From: Siderastrea siderea
Taxonomy: Eukaryota; Cnidaria; Anthozoa; Scleractinia; Rhizangiidae
Length of the DNA stretch: 64,000 bases
Direction: 5' to 3'
NCBI GenBank assembly: GCA_964030785.1
Contig: OZ034969.1
Location: 36,370,301-36,434,300 of the forward strand
Part shown: in pieces, positions 52,365-62,331 of the stretch
How positions within the stretch are numbered: the stretch's first letter is position 1
Layout: the number at the start of each line of letters is the position of its first letter
Program-made: the position numbers and the translations under genes
The notes under the pieces: generated by a model
Told to the model about the DNA's origin: nothing
Databases searched by the model: none
The model's input: only the letters and a program-made list of their open reading frames with translations

Positions 52365-53757
52365 TCCAATGCACAGTGCTCAGCAACTGGTGGAAACATT
52401 CTTGTTACGATTCATATTCCACTGAGAAAGAGTCCAGAGAGCCTTTTAGATTCAAAGACGCTAACTCTTCAGTGCAGTACAAGAAATGCGCTCTACCTTG
52501 GGTGTACCGAACAGCAGAAGAACTTGTCTCCTCAACAAAATGGGGTCATCTTGCCTGGTATGGTGGTGGGGGATACACCACTGATTTAGGCTATGACGAA
52601 GAAACTGCCCATAGAATGATAGACCTGTTACAATCAGAAAACTGGGTTGGCCGTGCAACAAGGGCTGTCATAGTTGAATTTACTCTTTACAACCCGACAA
52701 TCAACACATTGTCAGTTTGTTCCTTGTTCTTTGAACTACTTCAGACAGGGCAGGCTACTACATTTAAACATATCGACACGATATCCTTGTACAACACAGA
52801 ATCCATCCTCCAAGTGTTTCAAGGCCTTTGCTTGATCATTTTCATGGCAATGGTTTCTTATAAAATGTTTGAGGTTATCACGACACTGATTCGTCAAGGA
52901 CGGCTTTGCTTGTGTTCTGTACGGTACTGGTTGGACCTTGGACACCTTACCTCATCCATATCACTTCTTGTGCTCAGAATTATCAAGTCTTACCACACAA
53001 CTAAGAGCGCACAAGACTTGCAGCGCAATATCTTTGCTGCAGTCAATTTTCAGAGGGCTGTTCTATAGGCGGACGTTGAAAACTGCATGTTGGCCATTCT
53101 CACTTTCTTTACAACAGTCAAGTTACTACAACTGCCCTACTTTAACATGTATACACGTGCGTTTTCCCATGCTCTGCGCATTTGGATGCGGGACTTGCTC
53201 TCTTTCCTCTTTGTTCTTTTAGTTCTGTTCCTTGCATTTATGCTGACAGGAATTTTGCTATTTGGATCGCGCATTGGCCATTATTCAAGTTTTTGGCCAG
53301 CATTTTACTTTCAGCTTGAAATCGTTCTAGGAAAGGTGAAAGCTCGACCCATAAACAAACTTCTTGAAGCCAACTTGATTTTAGGCCGTACAGTTGTCAC
53401 CCTACTCCTCATGGGCATCACAGTTACAATGATGAACTTTTTCATATCTGCATTAAATGATGCAGTATGTGAGGCAAAAACAATGGAGGTGAAAAAAGAA
53501 CATAAACAAGATACCAGGGAGAACCAGGCTGATATCCACACTTCTAATCTAACCAAGAACGCTCAAGTGGGAACCGGCAAGCCACAAAGCAGAAAAGCAG
53601 CAAAAAGCAGCAAACAGAGGTCTGAAATGTTTTTTACCAAATCAGCCACCGATTAAAGACCATAAGCGTGATTCAAAATCAGTCAAAATTATATATGGTT
53701 CACAAAAAACTGTCTGAGGCGCTCAAACGCATCGATGAGGCTTTTGAAGAGGACTAG
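52365..53757 (+). pseudogene. Duplicate exon 10 with nonsense codon and frameshift
   Basis: The acceptor CTTTTTCTTTGTTAG is kept. The frame is open through the extracellular domain (WYGGGGY present) to TAG at 53066, which replaces a Trp codon. It is open again through the last spans (FLFVLLVLFLAFMLTGILLF, LLLMGITVTMMNFFIS) to a frameshift at about 53633 in the charged tail. Confidence 0.9.
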
Positions 53758-53979
53758 TTTGATTGACACATTCAAAGGTCAGTTAAAAACTGGATGAGAG
53801 TTTCAATGCTTAAAAAGTGAAACTAAATGTTACTTTTGCTCCACGTTATTTTTTTAGACAGCCAATTCACAAACAACAAGACAGGAATGGCCGGTGCACA
53901 AGGATCACAATCAATAAACAATAACTTAACCCCGCCCCGGTGACGATTGTTATCAGTTACAATCCGGTCTTGACAGACT

Positions 53980-54285
53980 AAACCAGTGGATAGTGTTTTT
54001 TCGCGCGCTCTGATTGGCTACTTAAACTCGGGATAGTGTTTGCTATTCAGCTATTCACCTCCCGGCATTTTTCTGGATTTCGCGTGCGCGTTTTCCCTCA
54101 TTTTTAAGAAAGAAAAGGAACTTTTTGGTGCTGGCTATCCACTGGTATGGTATATACAAAACAATTCTTCGACCTCAGTGTTGGTGAAGAGTGGTTACCT
54201 TTTTACCTCGCCGCTTCTCGGCTCAGCAAATATCCACCACTATTCACCTCCACTTCGGTGGATAATTGTTAACATTTGGAAGTAA
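53980..54285 (+). repeat. Dispersed repeat R2, copy b
   Basis: Same family as 22815-23090: GCGCTCTGATTGGCTACTTA, ATTCACCTCCCGGCATTTTT, and terminal CACTATTCACCTCCACTTCG. Confidence 0.75.
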
Positions 54286-54329
54286 ATCTAGATGATGGAA
54301 TATAGCTCAGCTTAAAGCGAAGTTCCTCT

Positions 54330-54560
54330 GATCTTCTGCGAGTAAACAACGATCTTGTATGACTATAATTTCCATGGAGTAACCCTAACCCCACAAAGTA
54401 CCTCAATGCTCACTTATATCACGATTTCAGATGGAACTGGCACATAAAAACCACGTTAAAACCCCTATCGGTGGCTGTCTGTTCCGCCATTTGGAACTCA
54501 ATACAAGATGTTGGGAGTCTCTGACATTATCAGCTATTTTGGATGACGGTCTTGTGAGCA
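54330..54560. repeat. Block shared with 30885-31115
   Basis: Diverged equivalent of the block downstream of copy 1, at about 570 bp from the end of the duplicate gene. A 64-aa + strand frame (54431-54625) starts in it but has no recognised motif. Confidence 0.55.
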
Positions 54561-54564
54561 ATGA

Positions 54565-55195
54565 CCTGCAGTTTGCTGTCGAGTCGGTTAGACACCCTCG
54601 TGTAATGAGAAGTAAATGTCATTGAAGTAAGGGTATCAGATGGACTCTAGTATGAAAATGACGGAGCTGGTTCGTTAGGACATAAAGGCGGAAGACAATG
54701 CTATCAAAGGCCACATAGCTGGGGTCTATTCTTGAGATTTCATCAAGGTCAGCAAGCCCTTTTTGCGTACAGTCTTCTGTTCTCACGATTGGAACTGCCC
54801 TTTACCTGATGATAATACAGCGAATCTTCAAAATGCATTTCTTATTTAACTGTTTCAACACTACCATTACTTCCTCACAAGTAAATCCTTTGTAAACTGC
54901 ATCCAATGCTATAGCGAGGTTTACCAACTCGTCACTGCCACTTCTGTCGGTACATTTGGTATAAACGCGGACATTTATCCGTGAAATAGGCTCGTTCAAG
55001 GTCACTAGCAGTAGAATGGCGCAAGATTTTATCTTCAAAAAGGTTTTTCTTCAAAGAGAATACCTGGAAATATCAAAATTATTGGATTAAAATTAAATTT
55101 GCTTTGACCATTTGTAACTGAGGCTCTCCCGATTAACCCCGGAATGATTTGTTCAGATGCGATGTATGTCCTGTAAACCATTATAAATAGGAGGA
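54565..55195 (-). other. Stretch with a possible unidentified minus-strand exon
   Basis: A minus frame (55038-54802) includes SGSDELVNLAIALDAVYKGF and EEVMVVLKQLNKK and ends near a donor-like CATCAG/GTAAAG. The alternative frame after an acceptor-like TTTCCAG gives [20 protein letters not shown]. Neither is recognised, so whether an exon exists is unresolved. Confidence 0.25.
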
Positions 55196-55202
55196 AACAA
55201 AA

Positions 55203-55410
55203 TGGTTGGTTGCTTGGTTGCTTGGTTGCTTGGTTGCTTGGCTGGTTGGTTGGTTGGTTGGTTGGTTGGTTGGTTGGTTGGTTGGTTGGTTGGTTGGTTG
55301 ATTGGTTGGTTGGTTGGTTGGTTGGTTGGTTGGTTGGTTGGTTGGTTGGTTGGTTGGTTGGTTGGTTCACTGACTCACTGACTGACTGACTGACTGACTG
55401 ACTGACCATA
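55203..55410. repeat. Microsatellite: (GGTT)n followed by (ACTG)n
   Basis: About 165 bases of GGTT units, with a few GCTT variants at the left end and one ATTG interruption, pass directly into about nine ACTG units (55366-55406). The antisense Asn-Gln-Pro-Thr repeat frame is a by-product. Confidence 0.97.
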
Positions 55411-55414
55411 TCAA

Positions 55415-57460
55415 CAATAAAAACCATTTTTAGGTCACCTATTCAGGTCAGCCCTACACCATCACAAACAGGAGCAAACAATCCTTAGCTGAAACGTCTA
55501 TTTAGTCAATTTACCTTATACACGTGCAATTTAAAAGACATGTTCAGTTGGCAGTTGCATTGTTCCAGGGAAACTGTTAACCCCACTTTATCTTAGTCAT
55601 GTCTATGTTAGATAGGCAGGATCAGGCCAATATGGAGTGTTCATTCGTCTAAGTTATTACGTGTGTAGAAAAAATCTCTGCTAGCCAACAAACTGAGATG
55701 TTCGGCTCACCACAGACAGATCTCGTACTAAATCTGTGGCCCCCCAAAATATATGTCATACGTATGTAATAGCTCAAATATGTCACACATATGCTGCATC
55801 TTAGTCGTGCCTTGCAAAAAAATGGCTCTTTTTTCCTATAAGTAAATCTGCAGAGTAGTTCTATAGCTTACATTATATGCAAAATAGTACTAGCGTTTAC
55901 GTTGTGTATAAATACAAGCTTGAAACTCTTACTTATAAACTCCTTTATGAAGTCCGCTATAGTTGGACGAAATGCGTAAGAAGAATAAACACGTTTTGCA
56001 ATTAAAGTTTGCATAGTGTTGCTCACTAGTTTAACTCTTTTTAAACAATTTTTTCACCTGTATCTGCGGAACGGAAACGGTTCCCGCTAATTCTCGAACT
56101 TAGAGTTTAGTCTGCCAATCTGTTTGTTGTGTTGCCTTGTAAAACGAACCTTATTAAAGAAATTCAAGTAAAAAATTCCATAAAAAGATCCTACTATTTT
56201 CCTATTTAAATGAAAAAAAAGAATGTAATCGACAACCCGCAACCTGCGAACCGCAATCTCAAACCTGCAAACCCACAATCTACAAACCCCAACCTGCAAG
56301 CAGTTTACACAATCCAAAGCAATCTTTGTTTGTCACCTCGTCCTCTCAAAGAGGCAGATGCTTATAAACTCCTTCCAAGAGAGGGCACTTCTACATGGCC
56401 TTGCCTTGAAAAAAGGGCTACGGCCAATTAAGAAATGGTGTAATTATATGCACTGTGGTTTAGGTGTAGAAATGCGAAAAACGCACCCAAAAACAAAACC
56501 TATCACTACAAAGTGACAACTTAGGCCAAGTTAACTACAGACCCACTAATGTCTTATTTGAAAGTGTTCTTGATTACACGGTGTCAAAGTGAGCTACTTT
56601 CCTTGTCACAGTAGCACCGCTTGTAGTTTGAATAAATTTCGTCCTTAGTTCACACGCGCTCTTTTGTTTGATTTAACTGGCCTCAGTTTTCTTTCGTTTG
56701 GATCCCAAGGCTGTAAAGAGCTCATTTCTTCTTGCCCCTTTATCCTTGATTAGCTTTCCTTATGACGGGAATCGACGTAAAATTAAACAAGTTAATATTA
56801 CTCCTACTCCTTCCATTTTCTTTTCTTCTCAGTCACTTCACCTGAAAATCTGAAAGGGTAAATCTTCCCGAGGGAAAACCAATCCAGGTGTGAATTCACA
56901 CTTCAATCACAGGCTCGTTTCAAAAAACTTGCCGATTTCTGGCTTTGTTTTGCTACAAAGATAATTTCGATTGAAACCGATTTATGGTTGAAAAGTCAAA
57001 TTGCGCAACTTCCACCAAGATGTTAAATTATACACCTTTCTCGTCTACATATTTTTTGTGCAGTCTGCCACGGCCGCAAAATTAGTGAATGCAATCAGTA
57101 ACATGTGCACTCAAAGGCTGTCTCTTGGGAACCTCAGGTTGAATTTTCATGGGTGGCTGTTATGCGATATGCGGACAGCCGAGCGAGGGGTATAGAAAAC
57201 GCAGAGTGTGGTGGAAAATGATGAATGTGGAAATACGGAGTGTGCTGGAATATGCGGAGTGCGGTGGAAAATGAGAGTATGTAAATGCAAAGTGCAAAAA
57301 ATGAGAGGTGGGGTAAAAATGGGGGAAAATTACACTCATTCAATAAAATAAAACCCGACTGAAACTCGAAAGATTACATCGTCTCCTGTTTCATAGTTAC
57401 ACACCCAATTTTCGATGGCATTGTCTAAATAGTTTCAGTTTTTTTACAGAGTGTCGAACA
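55415..57460. other. Intergenic stretch without recognised genes
   Basis: Contains an AACC(T/C)GCAA-rich segment (about 56235-56300) and a purine-rich GTGG(T/A)AAATG(A/C)-type degenerate repeat (about 57205-57290). No gene supported. Confidence 0.4.
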
Positions 57461-57465
57461 AATTA

Positions 57466-57930
57466 AACTTAAGGTTAACTATAAGCAAGTTTCTACGAAA
57501 TCGGCTGGGTAGAAATTTCTGCACAGTTAAGTATTAAATTTTGGCCTCAGAGTGTCGAACCTCAGAGTGGCCTCAGAGTGGCCACAGAGTGTCGAACAAA
57601 TTAAACTGAGCAGTGAATTGCATATTCTTCGGCAAGTAAGCGTTAACCGATTTCAGTAATTTTTGGTTTTCTAAACAAAGAATGTTCGAATTTCATAAAA
57701 CTTTTAGATTTAGGGCAAGCAAATTCAATGATTAAGAGGTACAAGCGCTATTCGAAGACCAGCCTTTTCAGGGAAACGCGGAATATTTCCACTAAATAGC
57801 CATAGATTTTTTTCTAATTAAGCTCCATAAGTTCTAAGACTTCAAGCTTAAGGTTAACTATAAGCAAGTAGTTTCTACGAAATCGGCTGGGTAGAAATTT
57901 CTGCACAGTTAAGTATTAAATTTTGGCCTC
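57466..57930. repeat. Direct repeat pair, ~75 bp, 372 bp apart
   Basis: AAGGTTAACTATAAGCAAGT, then TTTCTACGAAATCGGCTGGG and AGTATTAAATTTTGGCCTCA occur at about 57469-57547 and 57849-57930; the second has a 3-base AGT insertion. The copies are otherwise almost identical. Confidence 0.85.
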
Positions 57931-58229
57931 AAAACACCACGTTTGTGTAATTGCCTCAGCTGTTGCAAGAACACTAACGTAATGCTGGGATAGCAAATAT
58001 TTTTTTGGCAGCCTGATACCACCTAAAACTCTGCTGTAAAGATGTATATTAAGTCGTAGCGGGGTGGGAGTGGGGGAGGGGGTTGATGAGCGTAATAGGG
58101 GCGTAGCTAAAAATGTTAAGATGTAACTGAAATTATAATAGCGTGACATGTAAAAACTCAGAACATTTCTACAATTTTTAGGCTCGTTATAGCCAATCCG
58201 CTTAAGCCCGCAATTGATCGGCAGAAAAC

Positions 58230-59570
58230 ACGGCAACTGACGTATGAAAACGCAGTGAAAGATGTGGAAGACGGATTGCCACTTCTAAGGGCAATCAACT
58301 TTACGAGATAGATGGAAGATATCAACAAGCAGGCAAGGGGAAAATGCCGATATTAACAGTGGCTGAAGAGAATAAGCTGGCCGACTGGTTGGTGGAGAGA
58401 TCGAAGCGTGGTTTCGGCCTTTCTGTTAATGAATTTCTCGACTCGGTACAAAAGTTTATTGGAAAGGACAACCGAAAAACACCATTTAGAGGGAACCGCC
58501 CCGGTAGAAAGTGATATAGAGGGTTCATTAAGAGATACCCGAAAGTGAGATTGAGAAATGCTCGTCCGTTGCACAAAAAGCGCGCTAAACTCTCGGCTGC
58601 AGACATAGACAACTGGTTCACCGAGTATGAACAGTTTCTGCGAAAAAATGGACTTGTCAACCACCCAGCCCAAATAATTGAAAGGGCAATGCCTTATGTA
58701 TCTCTCGAATCAGATCATCCAAAACAGAGTGCTTTTTCCGACGCTTTTGATGCCTTAGAATCTGTTTTAGAAACTCCAGTGAAGGCGAAATACAGGCACA
58801 GCTTAGACGAGGGGCTACAACCTGGACGGCAGTCCGACATTCCAAACTTGGAAAAAGCCGCGCACTGCTGCGTCAAAAAATCATTTACCAAATGAAACGG
58901 GAGTACAGCAGCAAACGTGTTCTACTTCTGCCCCGTTGCCAAGTGCAACTTCCGCATTGTCCTTGTCAGTTTCCACAGTACTTGAGGGAAAAATAATCTA
59001 TCCTTCCGCGCCCGAAAATACCAATGCGAGACGCAAAAATGTGAAAAGAAGCCTCCCGAACTTTTTAAACAGTGAAACCTCCATGAAAATTTTGCTAGAT
59101 GCGAAATTAAATAAATCGAGGGAACTTGCCGAAAAGCAGAAGAAATTAAGGGAAAGAGAAGAGAAGAAGGAAGCTAAAAAGGGAACAAGAAGCAAAAAAG
59201 CGGGAGATGTAAGAAAGAAAACAAAAGAAAAATCAAAAGGCCCCCCGAAAAGAAAAGGAATGCAGGAGCGAGAAATAGGTGTACGACTAAGGGAAGGAAA
59301 TGAAGAAGATCATTGCCCCAAACAAACGACAAGAGCTGCAAAGTCCACTGGCATGAGTATTCTCCTTCCGATGACGAAAATTTGCCATGGGTCATGTGTG
59401 CGAACTCTGGATGCACATTGAGTGCATACCAATTGGAGTCGATCAAACCCCAATTGACAATGACGATCAATTTTTTGTCCTGATTGCCGTTGACTGTGAT
59501 CAATTAAATTGCCATTGCCATGTGAGAATAGAAGACGATGAGTGTTCTAACTATCGTTTTGTCTGCTGAT
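58230..59570 (+). pseudogene. pogo/Tigger-like transposase remnant with PHD-type tail
   Basis: Reading from about 58240: YENAVKDVEDGLPLLRAINF, a stop, MPILTVAEENKLADWLVERS, KRGFGLSVNEFLDSVQKFI, TPFRGNRPGRK, a stop, then YRGFIKRYPKVRLRNARPLH and DIDNWFTEYEQFLRKNGLVN. This is the CENP-B-type helix-turn-helix arrangement of pogo-family transposases. The DDE domain that should follow is missing. The C-terminal region is kept: a long Lys/Glu/Arg coiled coil (about 59095-59260), then split between frames LPWVMCANSGC and ELWMHIECIPIGVD, a C..C...W.H..C PHD-finger-like end. Frame changes and stops show decay, and internal deletion removed the catalytic core. Confidence 0.8.
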
Positions 59571-59574
59571 CAAG

Positions 59575-60245
59575 TCGCATGAACTCTCCGCAGTTGATTT
59601 CAAAAAGGTTCTTATCGCCGTAAGTGTCTGTGCTAGTGCTTTTCGCTTATTTAGTCATCCAAATGTTTCTCTTTACAAAATTAATCATCGTTTAAAAAAA
59701 GATTGTTTCAGTAGTATAGAGAAAGTATGTAAGACCTTCGATTATTTAACTACGTTCGCTTGTGGCCGAATGGGACTTCGTTTAAGCAATTATATAGATT
59801 TCCCTTGTTTTCAGTTAAATGTTCCGTTAGTTGCTAGGCTCCCTTCATATAATTCCTTGAACGTTTCTCAGTTGAAGTAAAAATTACGATTTAATTACGT
59901 TTTATACTGAGCGTTTCAGTACCAGCTTAAGTTGATAAAACTGCCATCTATGGGCTTGGATAACTACTGTAAGTTCAATTACATTTACTTAAGTATTAAA
60001 GGTAAAGATGTTAAAAGAATGTTGTGAGTAGCCATCTCAATTCTTTTTAAAGCAATAACTGTAGATTCCCTGTCAACGACGATAAAAAAGATCTGCAGAC
60101 ACAAAAGTTTTCTTTTATTTTCAGCGATCAACCCAAAATGAACAAAGTAATAATTTCCAATGCTGTCATCAAAGGCTATCATGAATTTCAAATCCGCCCT
60201 CCACCTTTACTGGATCTCCAAGTTTATGGAAGCCGATAAGGGTCA
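59575..60245. other. Non-coding stretch
   Basis: No gene or repeat recognised. Confidence 0.4.
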
Positions 60246-60248
60246 CGA

Positions 60249-60332
60249 GTTGTCGCTTCTGAGTTGTCGCTTCCCAGTTGTCGCTTCCACGTTGTCGCTT
60301 CCAAGTTGTCGCTTCCACGTTGTCGCTACCAT
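60249..60332 (+). repeat. 14-bp minisatellite, block 1 (six units)
   Basis: Six units of GTTGTCGCTTCCNN in tandem, with variation mostly in the last two bases. Confidence 0.95.
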
Positions 60333-60481
60333 TCCTGGAGGGGCTTAATCTATTGCAATGTGAGAGGTGGGTAGGGGAGTGTCGGGTGAAAGTATGAGAA
60401 CTTAAAAGAAGGTTGTTTAATTTTTAGTTGGATGGTTTTTTATTCCCCCACCCCCCCCCCCCCCGTAATATATTTTTCCAA

Positions 60482-60559
60482 GTTGTCGCTTCCGAGTTGT
60501 CGCTTCCAAGTTGTCACTTCTCAGTTGTCGCTTTCGAGTTGTCGCTTCCAAGTTGCCGC
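60482..60559 (+). repeat. 14-bp minisatellite, block 2 (about 5.6 units)
   Basis: Same unit and orientation as block 1, separated from it by ~150 bp of unrelated sequence that includes a long C-run (about 60448-60467). Confidence 0.95.
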
Positions 60560-60564
60560 AAAAG

Positions 60565-61705
60565 AAGACTGGGAAAGAGTTATATTGTCAGCCATGTTTG
60601 CGAAGTTGGTGTTGTTTTTTCTTTTTACATGTTCGTTTGGAAATTGTACCCTTCCTTCCCTTCCAGATAGTGCTATTACAGGTACGTTAAAAAAAGGTTT
60701 TCATGTAATTTTCAGGGATCCATATTGGCTTTTTTTGAAACTCGTCAGCCGGGCAAGTATGTCACAAAAGATACTTGCCCTGACGAAATTTTACTTGCCC
60801 ATTCAAAATTGCGTAATAATTAAAATGCAGTTAACAACAAGTAGTGAAAAGGTTGCGTTTTATTTTCACCATGTTACTGCAGCAGCACCGCTTTAAGGTT
60901 CCCGTCAAACACTTTCATTTTACAAATTTTACCACTGTCATTATCATCGAAATCCTCTCCCTTGTCAATGCATCCAAGTCTCCACCTGCATCACTCTCTT
61001 CCTTCTCTTCCTCTTGATCATCCACTATGACCTCTACGGCATCAACAGTCTACGGCATCACGAATGCGCCACAGCTGACGTGCGGCCAAAGAGCGAGAGT
61101 TTTCATGTTTGCATATTGCTACAGTACTTCAGCGGTCGAGAACAAAAAATTGAGCCTGCAAACATTTCACTTCTGAGAGTACCGCATAAGTCCCGCATAA
61201 GATGTCCTACGCGCAACGAAACCGAAGTTTACAATACGGAATATCTGAATGGCTAGTGGACATTCAAAACACGGGTACATTAACTGGTGAGAAATTGAAG
61301 AAACAAATTTTGCTCCTTAAAGCTTACTCGTCCGCCGGACGAGTTTGTAATTTTTGATATTCGCCCGTAGGACTTTATAGTCGTCTCGGACCACAGGTAG
61401 CCCAAGCTCACTATTTTAGGCCTTCAAACACAGTAATCCAACCCTCCTGTCGACGATTATAAGAGTTTGTATGGGAAATCTTTCTTTCACTTCTAAAACC
61501 GAAATAAAATTGCCTACAAAACTCACCGTTCTCGTTTTCTTGCAGTTTCCTAGTATATCCCCCCCCCCCCCCTTTAATTAAGGTTAATTTGGCGCCTTTC
61601 CGAGCGGGCCAACTTATCAGCCCCAGCACGTACACGAATATAAGAGTTTGTATGGAAAATATAACGCGCGCTAAAAATGTGCTTAATGTAAAATAAAGTT
61701 GTCTT
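60565..61705. other. Intergenic stretch without recognised genes
   Basis: Includes a GGGCAAGTAT...ATACTTGCCC inverted pair (about 60753-60781), another C-run (61559-61572) and short unidentified frames. TAAGAGTTTGTATGG.AAAT occurs at about 61461 and 61640. Confidence 0.4.
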
Positions 61706-61713
61706 TTTAACTC

Positions 61714-61920
61714 ACCTCTGGCTCATTCATGCGTTTCTCAGTGTTTTTACAGCGGTTTAGGCCTCGAAGGATCAATAAAACACCTCTCTGAGCGAGACGC
61801 TTTTCCACCCTGAGAAGCGTAGAGAGAAGCGAAGCGTCTCGCTCAGAGAGGTGTTTTATTGATCCTTCGAGGCCTAAACCGCTGTAAAAACACTGAGAAA
61901 CGCATGAATGAGCCAGAGGT
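61714..61920. repeat. Perfect inverted repeat with 89-bp arms and 29-nt loop
   Basis: Bases 61714-61802 (ACCTCTGGCTCATTCATGCG onward) are, as far as I can read, the exact reverse complement of 61832-61920. The loop (61803-61831) is GA-rich and includes GAGAAGCGTAGAGAGAAGCG. No terminal-repeat or coding context explains it. Confidence 0.95.
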
Positions 61921-62331
61921 TAGTGTCTGCTAGCCTGGGGCTAGTGGATTTTGCATTCAGGCTAGTGCTAGTGCCCGTTGGGCAAGTGAAACTTTTTGGC
62001 TGAAATTTTTTAATTAATTGTGGTTTTGAAAAAAAAAAACATTTCAGGCTAGTGAATATGAGTTTGGGCTTGTACGTCCTAGCTACAGTTGATTTTATTT
62101 GCACCTTGGTAAGACTGGATGCATAAGGCCTCCACAGTCTCTCTCCAGTGGGAGCGGTCTTGTAACGCCTTCCGGTTCTCATTTCAGGTCAGGTGCAGGG
62201 ACTTAAGTTATTTCTCTGCTGACCTTCGCCAAGTTGTTCTAGGCCTTCCCCGTTCTCACTTTCCCTCTGGTGTCCAGAACAGACCCTCTTTAGCCATGTC
62301 GCCGGAACATGTAAATAATGTACAGTTATAA

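Larger units (their letters stand above)
49245..53757 (+). pseudogene. Partial duplicate of the polycystin-1-like gene (last three exons), decayed
   Basis: The copy carries exons equivalent to exons 8, 9 and 10 of the gene at 5711-25204 plus about 290 bp of preceding intron, in the same orientation and order. Exon lengths and splice sites are conserved (exon 9 is 166 nt in both). Lesions: a 4-base deletion at about 49787 and one-base deletions at about 49868, 50306 and 50406 in the PLAT/membrane exon; a TAG at 53066-53068 where copy 1 has TGG (24497-24499); and a frameshift at about 53633. It lacks REJ, GAIN and GPS parts and a promoter or start was not seen, so it was probably non-functional at birth. 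A short transcript from the intact exon 9-10 part is conceivable but would stop at 53066. Confidence 0.9.

Noticed and set aside
55035..55427. Asn-Gln-Pro-Thr repeat protein on the minus strand.
   Set aside because: It is a direct translation of the GGTT microsatellite.
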